DNA from: Rhodovulum robiginosum
Lineage (GTDB): Bacteria; Pseudomonadota; Alphaproteobacteria; Rhodobacterales; Rhodobacteraceae
DNA length: 32,266 nt
Direction of reading: 5' to 3'
Assembly: GCF_003944755.1 (NCBI RefSeq)
Contig: NZ_RWGU01000029.1
Location: 1-32,266 of the forward strand
Each line of letters opens with the position of its first letter. Within the stretch, counting starts at the first letter, position 1. This document shows positions 25,068-31,218 of the stretch, piece by piece. Both the position numbers and the translations under genes were made by a program. The notes under the pieces were generated by a model, which searched no databases, was not told the origin of the DNA, and saw only the letters and a list, made by a program, of their open reading frames with translations.

Positions 25068-26684
25068 ATGCGTGCCCTTGCCCTAGCCCTGTTGCTCGTC
25101 CCCTCGGCCCTATGGGCCGAGGACATTGCCCTTTCCAGCGCGGTCAGTGCCGTCACGCTTTACCCCGACGGGGCCACGGTGACGCGCAGCGTTCCGTTTT
25201 CCATTCCCGCCGGCCAGCACAGGCTGATGCTGGCCGACCTGCCGCGAACGACGCCGATCGATGCGATCCGTGTGGCCGTGTCGGGGGCGACGATGGGTAG
25301 CGTCACCGCCCGCGACGATTTCGTGCCGCCGCGCGACGACGCGCCCGACCCCGCGCTTGAGGCTGCCGAGGCCGAGGTCGAGCGCGCCGAGGCGGCGCTG
25401 CGCGAGGCCGCCGCCGGGGTCGAGGCGATCCGGGCAGAGGCCGAGGCCGCCCGCGCCCGGCTGAGCTTTCTTAAGGCCCTGCGCGAGGCGCCCGACCTCG
25501 CCGAGGTAGAGGTGGCCGCCCTGCGCGAGATGACCGCGCTGATCGGGGTTGAAACCCTGTCGGCGCTGCGTTCTCAGCAAGAGGCCGAGCGCCGCGCCGC
25601 CGATGCCCAGCGTGCGCTGAAACCTCTGGAAGAGGCGTTGGCCCGTGCCCGGCAGGCCCGCGACGCGCTGGTGCCCGAGGACGAGGCGCGGGCGATGGTG
25701 GGCGTCGAGGTGTCCGCGCCGGCTGCGGCCGAGGGGGTGGTGACCATCGAATATCCCGTCGGGGCGGCGCAGTGGCGGCCGGTCTACGATCTGCGGCTCG
25801 ACCGCACCGCGGGGCAACTGACCATCGAGCGCGGCGCGCTCGTCGCCCAGTGGACCGGCGAGAACTGGGTCGGCGCGACGCTCAGCCTGTCCACCGTGCG
25901 CCCCAGCGGCCAGGTGGCCCCGGCCGAGCTGTGGCCCGATCGGCGGCGCATCGGCGACCCGGCAGAGCGCTATGCGGTCGGGGCCGGGGCGCCCATGGCC
26001 GATGCCGAGATGGCCCTGTCCGAGCCCGCGCCGGCGCCGCCGATCGTGGCCACGGCCGAGTATGACGGGCTTTCGGTGCGCTACGCCTATCCCGACCCGG
26101 TCGATATCGCCTCGGGCGCCGATAATGTACGGCTGGCGCTCGGCACGCTTTCGACCGCGGCCGAGATCAGCGCCCGTGCCGTGCCGATGCTGGACGCCAC
26201 CGCCTATCTGATGGCCGAGATCACCAACGACACGGGCGAGTTGATCCTGCCGGGCGCCGAGGCTGCCTTTTACCTCGATGGCCGGTATATAGGTGTGCAA
26301 AGCCTCGAGCTGATCCCGGCCGGCGGAACGGCCGCGCTGGCCTTCGGCCCCATCGAGGGGCTGCGGCTGACCCGCACCGTCGAGGACCGCGAAGAGGGCG
26401 ACCGGGGCGTGATCCGCAAATCGAACGAAGAGACCGAGGCGGTGCGCATAGAGGTGGAAAACCTCACCGGCGAGACCTGGCCGCTGCGGGTGATCGACCG
26501 CGTGCCCTTTTCCGAACAGGAAGACCTGGAAATCACCTGGAAGGCCGACCCAGCGCCCGCCGAGACCGATATCGACGGCAAGCGCGGGGTGATGGCCTGG
26601 CGCGTCGAACTGGCTCCGGGCGAGACGCGCGAGATCGCGCTGTCGCACCGCATCGTCTGGCCCGACGGCAAGGTGCTGCGCTAG
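25068..26684 (+). CDS. DUF4140/DUF4139 (mucoidy-inhibitor MuiA-like) secreted protein
   Basis: A 538-residue exported protein. Signal peptide MRALALALLLVPSALWA is followed by an N-terminal DUF4140 domain (about 20-105; VTLYPDGATVTRSVPFSIPAG), a long alanine/glutamate-rich coiled coil (about 100-215) and the DUF4139 beta domain (about 220-535; YPVGAAQWRPVYDLRLD, WTGENWVGATLSLSTVRP, RIEVENLTGETWPLRVIDRVPFSEQEDL). The last block is the most conserved part of the family. The name comes from a Streptomyces/Acinetobacter-type mucoidy phenotype; the molecular role is unknown and an envelope or outer-surface location is inferred. GGAG 8 bases upstream supports the start. It stands alone, just after the asd terminator, and converges with the small membrane gene. 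Confidence 0.88.
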   Translation: MRALALALLLVPSALWAEDIALSSAVSAVTLYPDGATVTRSVPFSIPAGQHRLMLADLPRTTPIDAIRVAVSGATMGSVTARDDFVPPRDDAPDPALEAAEAEVERAEAALREAAAGVEAIRAEAEAARARLSFLKALREAPDLAEVEVAALREMTALIGVETLSALRSQQEAERRAADAQRALKPLEEALARARQARDALVPEDEARAMVGVEVSAPAAAEGVVTIEYPVGAAQWRPVYDLRLDRTAGQLTIERGALVAQWTGENWVGATLSLSTVRPSGQVAPAELWPDRRRIGDPAERYAVGAGAPMADAEMALSEPAPAPPIVATAEYDGLSVRYAYPDPVDIASGADNVRLALGTLSTAAEISARAVPMLDATAYLMAEITNDTGELILPGAEAAFYLDGRYIGVQSLELIPAGGTAALAFGPIEGLRLTRTVEDREEGDRGVIRKSNEETEAVRIEVENLTGETWPLRVIDRVPFSEQEDLEITWKADPAPAETDIDGKRGVMAWRVELAPGETREIALSHRIVWPDGKVLR

Positions 26685-26697
26685 CGGCCGCTCCCGT

Positions 26698-26713
26698 CGC
26701 CGGCGTGCCGGCG
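26698..26713. terminator. Small GC hairpin between convergent genes
   Basis: CGCCGG (26698-26703) pairs with CCGGCG (26708-26713) with the loop CGTG. It is the only structure in the 31-base gap between the converging DUF4139 and small membrane protein genes. It may slow polymerase in both directions, but there is no T-run, so this is weak. Confidence 0.3.
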
Positions 26714-26715
26714 CG

Positions 26716-27021
26716 TCAGGATGTGCCGTGGCCCGCGGCCCGGGCCGAAACCTCTTGCAGCCCGTGGACGAGGAAGATGCCCATCACGCCGTGATAGACG
26801 ATCAATCCTCCGAGCACGTGAAGCATGTTGATCCAGCCCCACTCATAGGCGGTGGCGGCGGTGACGCCCAGCGCCGCGATCGCCGACGCCGCGAGGGCCA
26901 GCAGCATGGCGCGGCCATTCGGCCCAAGCCTGCGGGCGACGATCGCGCGGCGCTCGACCTCGGCCGCGCCCATCAGCACGGCCAGCGAGAGCAACAGGTA
27001 AAGTGCGAGGAACTGAAACAA
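26716..27021 (-). CDS. Small three-helix membrane protein of unknown function
   Basis: I do not recognise the family. The 101-residue protein has three hydrophobic segments: about residues 1-20 (FLALYLLLSLAVLMGAA), 38-58 (MLLALAASAIAALGVTAATA) and 65-88 (MLHVLGGLIVYHGVMGIFLVHG). A basic loop (ERRAIVARRLGPNGR) between the first two suggests that this side faces the cytoplasm. The start is a TTG at 27021, chosen because AAGGAGGT lies a few bases upstream at good spacing; no ATG fits as well. It follows the carbonic anhydrase gene on the same strand after 134 bases and could be co-transcribed. A transport-accessory role for the anhydrase is possible but unsupported. Confidence 0.75.
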   Translation of the reverse strand: MFQFLALYLLLSLAVLMGAAEVERRAIVARRLGPNGRAMLLALAASAIAALGVTAATAYEWGWINMLHVLGGLIVYHGVMGIFLVHGLQEVSARAAGHGTS

Positions 27022-27155
27022 CGTCCACCTCCTTTTCGGTTATGACCGGCGCCGATTTCCGGCGCTGCGAAAACCGTTAACCGCGGCGCGCCGGTTGCGC
27101 AATGAGACGCAATGCCCGAGCCGCGGGGCACGCCGCCGCCGCGGCCCGGCCTTGC

Positions 27156-27806
27156 TCAGACCAGGACGAACCGGTCCGTGTGCTGATCGTAATATTCCAG
27201 CGTGCCTTCGCCAAGGTCGTTCCAGATCGCGTGCAGCGTCAGGTCCTCCGCCTCGACCGCCGCGCGCACGAAGGGAAAGCTCATCAGGTTTTCCAGCGAT
27301 ACCAGAAGGCCGTCTTTCTCCATCGCGCGCAGCCGCTCGGCCTCGTCCTCGATGCCGGACTGGCGTTCGTAGCTGGGGCGCAGGATGTCCATCCAGCGGC
27401 CGATGAAGCTGGTCTTTTCCTCAAGGTCGGGCGCCTTGCCCGCGCACATGTCATGGCAGCCGCGGATGCCCCCGCACTGGGAATGCCCCATGACCAGGAT
27501 ATGCGCGACCTTCAGATGCTTGACCGCGTATTCCACCGCGGCCGAGGTGCCGTGGTGGTCGCCGTCGGGTGCGTAGGGCGGCACGACATTGGCGATGTTG
27601 CGATGGATGAAGAGCTCGCCCTCCTCCGCCGAGAAGACCGAGATCACGTTTACCCGGCTGTCGCAGCAGGCCACGACCATGGCGCGCGGTCTCTGGCCCT
27701 CTTCGGCCAGGCGGCGGTGCCAGGTTCTGTTTTCGGCATAGCTGGTTGCGCGCCACCCGTGATAGCGCTGGGCGAGGTATCCGGGCAGGGGGCGGGCCTG
27801 CGGCAT
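27156..27806 (-). CDS. Beta-class carbonic anhydrase
   Basis: A 216-residue enzyme interconverting carbon dioxide and bicarbonate. Zinc ligands of the class are present: Cys47 in ACCDSRV, His108 and Cys111 in GHSQCGG, with the Asp49-Arg51 dyad that controls the active site. The RNIANVVPPY stretch and GTSAAVEYAVKHL helix also fit. Length is typical. AAGGAGA lies 6 bases before the ATG at 27806. It is divergent from the Hpt-like gene with about 140 bases between them, and probably leads a two-gene unit with the small membrane protein. It probably supplies bicarbonate for carboxylases or helps pH balance; no carboxysome or transporter gene is nearby. Confidence 0.96.
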   Translation of the reverse strand: MPQARPLPGYLAQRYHGWRATSYAENRTWHRRLAEEGQRPRAMVVACCDSRVNVISVFSAEEGELFIHRNIANVVPPYAPDGDHHGTSAAVEYAVKHLKVAHILVMGHSQCGGIRGCHDMCAGKAPDLEEKTSFIGRWMDILRPSYERQSGIEDEAERLRAMEKDGLLVSLENLMSFPFVRAAVEAEDLTLHAIWNDLGEGTLEYYDQHTDRFVLV

Positions 27807-27946
27807 GGGCGTCTCCTTTCGATCTCAATCGGCTGTCTAGGACCTATCCACACACTTTTCGAGCGGTTTTATGCGCACCGGCGAACCATTTCTTCAGCAT
27901 CGCCGCGCAGGATCGCCGCCGGCGGTGGGGGCCGGTCGGTCAGGGG

Positions 27947-28333
27947 GTGCGCGTGGCGCAGCTTGTCGCCTTGCGGCCAAGAGAGCCGCTCAAGCTCGAT
28001 CCCGAGCGGATCGCGGGGATGTATCTGGCGCTGGGCGAGGCGCGCGCCGGGCAGATGATCGCTGCGCTGCTGCCGCTGCTGGGGCAGGATCTGGGCGCCC
28101 TGCGCGCGGCGGCGGACCGGGGTGACCGCGCAGGGCTGGCGCGCCACGCGCGGCGCGTCGCGCGGCTGGCCGGGGCGGTCGGGCTGACCGGGGTGTCGCT
28201 GGCCGCCGGGGGCGTGGCCGGTGCGGCAGAGATGGCTGACGACACCGCGATCTGCGCGACAGTGCAGCGGCTGGACCGCGTGGCGGCGCGCAGCCTCGCG
28301 CTGGTGCGCCATCTGGACGAGGGGGCCGGCTGA
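27947..28333 (+). CDS. Hpt-like helical protein lacking the canonical phospho-histidine
   Basis: A 128-residue, alanine-rich, all-helical protein. The pattern LDPERIAGMYLALG ... GQMIAALLPLLGQDLGALRAAADRGDRAGLARHARRVARLAGAVGLTGVSLAAGGV copies the helices of Hpt phosphotransfer domains (LDPxxL, LxxLxxDLPxLxxA, AHxLKGSAGxLGA). Aligned on the AG...GL end, the phosphorylated histidine position holds arginine, and the only nearby histidine is two residues earlier. It may therefore be a non-phosphorylatable decoy or regulator, or the histidine may have shifted. The start is uncertain: GTG 27947 and GTG 27953 are candidates after a G-rich stretch; no ATG is available. It precedes the aminopeptidase by 69 bases. 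A partner kinase is not adjacent; the hybrid kinase at 6273 lacks an Hpt domain. Confidence 0.65.
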   Translation: MRVAQLVALRPREPLKLDPERIAGMYLALGEARAGQMIAALLPLLGQDLGALRAAADRGDRAGLARHARRVARLAGAVGLTGVSLAAGGVAGAAEMADDTAICATVQRLDRVAARSLALVRHLDEGAG

Positions 28334-28402
28334 TCGCGCCTTGCGGGCCGGGCGGAACCCGTTACCTTGACCGGGCCGTTCGCAACCAACCCGGAGCGCC
28401 TG

Positions 28403-29788
28403 ATGACCCTCGGCTTTGCCGCCCCCGACCTGCCCGCCACCCCGCTTTTCGTGATCGAGGAGGCCGAGCTGGAGGATTGGCGCGCCGGGCTGCCCGCAAC
28501 GCAAGCCGCCTGGCTGGCGGAAACCGGATTTAGCGCGCGGCTGGGCGAGGCGCAGCCGATGCCGGGGCCGGGCGGTGCCGTGGCGGGGGTGGCGCTGGGC
28601 TATGGCAGCGCCGCGGCGCGGACCCGGGGCCGGTTTCACCTCGCGGCTGCGGCGGCGCGGCTGCCCGGGGGCGCGTACCGTCTGGCCGAGTGGCCCGAGG
28701 GCATGGCGCTGGAGGAAGAGGCGCTGGGCTGGTTGCTGGCCGGCTACCGGTTCGACCGCTACCGCAAACCCGACCCGCGCGACCCGGCACGGTTGCAGCC
28801 GCCCGAGGGCTTCGATGCCGCGCGGATCGAGGCGATTGCGTCGGGCGAGGCGCTGACGCGCGACCTGATCAACACCCCCGCCGCCGATATGGGCCCCGCG
28901 GCGCTGGAGGACGCGTTCTTTGCACTGGCGGGCCGCTTCGGGGCCGAGGCCAGCGCGGTGCGCGGCGACGACCTGCTGGCGCAGAACTTTCCCCTGATCC
29001 ACGCGGTTGGCCGGGCCGGGCCCCAGCCGCCGCGCCTGCTGGAGATGCGTTGGGGCAGCGCCGGGCCCCGGCTGACGCTGGTGGGCAAGGGCGTGTGTTT
29101 CGATACGGGCGGTCTCAACCTCAAGCCCGGCAGTTCGATGGGGCTGATGAAAAAGGACATGGGCGGGTCGGCCACCGTGCTGGGGCTGGCACAGACAATC
29201 ATGGCGCTGGGCCTGCCTTTGCGCCTGAGGGTGCTGGTGCCGGCGGTGGAAAACAGCGTGTCCTCGACCTCGTTCCGGCCGCAGGACATCCTGACCGCGC
29301 GCAACGGGCTGACCGTGGAGGTCAACAACACCGATGCCGAGGGCCGGTTGGTCCTGGCCGACGCGCTGGCGCTGGCCGCCGAGGAAGACAGCGACCTGAC
29401 CGTGTCGATGGCCACGCTGACCGGCGCGGCGCGGGTGGCCGTCGGGCCCGACATCGCGCCCTTCTACACCGATGCCGACGCGGCCGCCGCGGCGTTGGCC
29501 GAAGCCGGCGCGCGGGTGGCGGACCCGGTGTGGCGGATGCCCTTTCACGCGCCTTACGAGGCGATGATCGAGCCGGGGATCGCTGATCTGGACAACGCGC
29601 CGGCGGGCGGTTTTGCCGGCTCGATCACCGCGGCGCTGTTCTTGCGGCGCTTCGCCGGGGCGGCGCGCTACATCCATTTCGATATCTACGGCTGGCAGCC
29701 CAAAGATGCGCCGGCGCGGCCCAAGGGCGGCGTCGGGCAGGGTGCGCGCGCATTGCTCGACGCGCTGCCGGGGCTTTTGGGGCTCTGA
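28403..29788 (+). CDS. Leucyl aminopeptidase family (M17) metallopeptidase
   Basis: A 461-residue cytosolic aminopeptidase with two metal ions. The C-terminal catalytic domain carries Lys229 and Asp234 in VGKGVCFDTGG, the second aspartate in LMKKDMGGSA, and Asp311 with Glu313 in the signature NNTDAEGRLVLADAL. The N-terminal domain is shorter and more divergent than in E. coli PepA, as in the M17 branch common in alphaproteobacteria (cytosol aminopeptidase family, sometimes PepB-like). The ATG at 28403 follows GGAG by 6 bases; the longer frame from 28367 lacks a site. It is 2 bases ahead of the NlpC/P60 gene, so they form an operon; together they could degrade recycled wall peptides, the P60 enzyme cutting and the aminopeptidase finishing. 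Confidence 0.93.
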   Translation: MTLGFAAPDLPATPLFVIEEAELEDWRAGLPATQAAWLAETGFSARLGEAQPMPGPGGAVAGVALGYGSAAARTRGRFHLAAAAARLPGGAYRLAEWPEGMALEEEALGWLLAGYRFDRYRKPDPRDPARLQPPEGFDAARIEAIASGEALTRDLINTPAADMGPAALEDAFFALAGRFGAEASAVRGDDLLAQNFPLIHAVGRAGPQPPRLLEMRWGSAGPRLTLVGKGVCFDTGGLNLKPGSSMGLMKKDMGGSATVLGLAQTIMALGLPLRLRVLVPAVENSVSSTSFRPQDILTARNGLTVEVNNTDAEGRLVLADALALAAEEDSDLTVSMATLTGAARVAVGPDIAPFYTDADAAAAALAEAGARVADPVWRMPFHAPYEAMIEPGIADLDNAPAGGFAGSITAALFLRRFAGAARYIHFDIYGWQPKDAPARPKGGVGQGARALLDALPGLLGL

Positions 29789-29790
29789 GC

Positions 29791-30633
29791 ATGGATCGGC
29801 GTCTGACACCCGCCAACGGCCGGGTCGCCGCGGCGCATCTGCGTGGGCAGGTAGAGGCCGCGCGCTTTGTCCAGCCCGCGCCGCGCCGGATCGCCCGCCC
29901 GCTGGCCGACCTGATGCGCGCGCCCGGCGGGGCGCGCGAGCGTCAGCTGGTTTACGGCGAGGGGTTCGAGTTGCTGGAAGAGCATGACGGCTGGGCCTTC
30001 GGATACGCCGCGCGGGACGGGTTCGTCGGCTATATCGAGGCCGGGGCGCTGGGGCCCGAGGGGGCGCCCACCCACTCGGTCTCGGCCCTGGCGACCCACG
30101 CCTATCCGGCGCCCGACATCAAGAGCGTCGATATCTGTGCGCTGAGTTACGGCAGCCGGCTGCGGGTGGTGGCGCAGGGCGAACGGTTCGTCGAGACCGC
30201 CGAGGGCTGGTTCGTGCCCCGCGCGCATCTGCGCCCGCTCGATGCGCCTGAGGACGACCCGGTCGCGCTGGCCGAGCGGTTTCTGGGTGTGCCCTATCTC
30301 TGGGCCGGCAACTCGGCCTGGGGGATCGACTGTTCGGGGCTGGTGCAGGTGGCGTGGCTGGCCTGCGGGCGGCCCTGCCCGGGCGACAGCGATTTACAGG
30401 AGGCCGCGCTCGGCGCGGCGCTGGCGCCGGGCACGCGTCCGCGGCGGGGCGATCTGCTGTTCTGGAAGGGCCATGTGTCGCTGGCGGTCGACGAGACGCG
30501 GATGATCCATGCCAATGCCTATCACATGGCCGTGGCCTACGAGGATATCGCGGCGGCCATCGCCCGGATCGAGGCCCAGGGCGAGGGGCCGCCGACGGCG
30601 CACAAGCGGGTCTCGCCGGCGTCTAGTCGGTGA
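29791..30633 (+). CDS. NlpC/P60 (C40) cell-wall peptidase with SH3-like domains
   Basis: A 280-residue protein without a clear signal peptide. Two bacterial SH3-like segments (about 45-90, YGEGFELLEEHDGWAFGYAARDGFVGYI; and about 115-150, SYGSRLRVVAQGERFVETAEGWFVP) precede the NlpC/P60 domain (about 155-270). The catalytic Cys181 lies in GIDCSGLVQ, His228 in WKGHVSLAV, and the third polar residue is His240 in MIHANAYHM. The layout resembles gamma-D-glutamyl-L-diamino acid endopeptidases that cut free muropeptides, so a cytoplasmic recycling role is plausible. The gene follows the M17 aminopeptidase after 2 bases. Its last 11 bases overlap the end of the DUF2794 gene on the other strand. Confidence 0.92.
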   Translation: MDRRLTPANGRVAAAHLRGQVEAARFVQPAPRRIARPLADLMRAPGGARERQLVYGEGFELLEEHDGWAFGYAARDGFVGYIEAGALGPEGAPTHSVSALATHAYPAPDIKSVDICALSYGSRLRVVAQGERFVETAEGWFVPRAHLRPLDAPEDDPVALAERFLGVPYLWAGNSAWGIDCSGLVQVAWLACGRPCPGDSDLQEAALGAALAPGTRPRRGDLLFWKGHVSLAVDETRMIHANAYHMAVAYEDIAAAIARIEAQGEGPPTAHKRVSPASSR

Positions 30634-30973
30634 CCGGGCGGATCAGTTTCTTTTCCAGCACGCGCAGCACGGTCTTGAGGTCGTGCCCGCGTTTCAGAAT
30701 GCGGCCGTCCATGCCGATCACCGTGTACATGCCCTGCCGCTGGCGCAGCTTGGGGCGTTTCTCGACGCGGTAGAGCGGGTGCTCGGCGGTGCGGCGGAAG
30801 ATCGAGAAGACGGCGGCCTCGCGCAGGCAGGAAATGCCGTAGTCGCGCCATTCCCCGGCGGCGACCATGCGCCCGTAGACCGTGAGGATCGCGCCCAGTT
30901 CGGCACGGTCGAAACTGACCTGCTCGGGCAGGTGGGCGGGGCCGGGAAAGGGCGTGGGCGGCAACGCGGTCAT
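30623..30973 (-). CDS. DUF2794 domain protein
   Basis: A 116-residue soluble protein of the alphaproteobacterial DUF2794 family: FDRAELGAILTVYGRMVAAGEWRDYGISCLREAAVFSIFRR, AEHPLYRVEKRPKL and MYTVIGMDGRILKRGHDLKTVLRVLEKKLIRPV are its recognisable core. No function is known. The ATG at 30973 is preferred because the family core starts about 20 residues on; a longer reading to 31003 has no support. The stop lies within the end of the converging C40 gene (11-base overlap). Upstream, towards imuB, are 245 bases with two strong RNA folds. Confidence 0.88.
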   Translation of the reverse strand: MTALPPTPFPGPAHLPEQVSFDRAELGAILTVYGRMVAAGEWRDYGISCLREAAVFSIFRRTAEHPLYRVEKRPKLRQRQGMYTVIGMDGRILKRGHDLKTVLRVLEKKLIRPVTD

Positions 30974-30994
30974 TGCCGAAAGGTGCCGCCCTTG

Positions 30995-31024
30995 GCCGGG
31001 CAAATCAAGCCTTGCCCGGCTTTT
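30995..31024 (+). terminator. Terminator-like hairpin in front of DUF2794
   Basis: GCCGGGCAA (30995-31003) pairs perfectly with TTGCCCGGC (31012-31020), loop ATCAAGCC, followed by TTTT on the plus strand. As a plus-strand terminator it would end transcripts running from the peptidase operon through the antisense of DUF2794. On the minus strand, where DUF2794 is read, it is a hairpin in the 5' leader without a T-run, 22 bases before the ATG, and could affect translation. Confidence 0.55.
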
Positions 31025-31089
31025 GCCCGGAAATCACCCCGGGATTTTCCCGCGCCGACCGCGAATGTGCCAGTTTTGCCAGCGACAAC

Positions 31090-31135
31090 GGGGCATAGCG
31101 AAGACGCTACTCCGGTGCTGCGGACTAACAGCCCC
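31090..31135. other. Three-way-junction fold between imuB and DUF2794
   Basis: Three nested helices can be drawn: GGGGC (31090-31094) with GCCCC (31131-31135); TAGCG (31096-31100) with CGCTA (31105-31109), loop AAGA; TCCG (31111-31114) with CGGA (31121-31124), loop GTGCTG; joined by 1, 1 and 6 bases. Both flanking genes are on the minus strand, so it would be in the 3' end of an imuB message or the 5' leader of DUF2794. The rest of the gap (30974-31218) shows no convincing gene: a 55-codon arginine-rich reading frame at 31034-31201 has no ribosome binding site. The fold could be an RNA element or part of a dispersed repeat. Confidence 0.4.
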
Positions 31136-31218
31136 CACCCAGCCGCGGCATCGGAGCCTTCGCTTGTCTCTGCCCCGGGCGCGTCCTGCGTCACGGGGCA
31201 TTTTCTTGGCGTCCCGTC

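Noticed and set aside
30970-31194. 74-codon minus-strand reading frame in the imuB-DUF2794 gap
   Set aside because: It lacks a ribosome binding site, ends inside the DUF2794 start and shows no domain pattern; likely chance in GC-rich DNA.
31034-31201. 55-codon arginine-rich reading frame on the minus strand just after imuB
   Set aside because: It starts with ATG 17 bases after the imuB stop but has no ribosome binding site, a composition typical of GC-rich non-coding frames, and overlaps the folded RNA element. I could not match it to the start of DnaE2.
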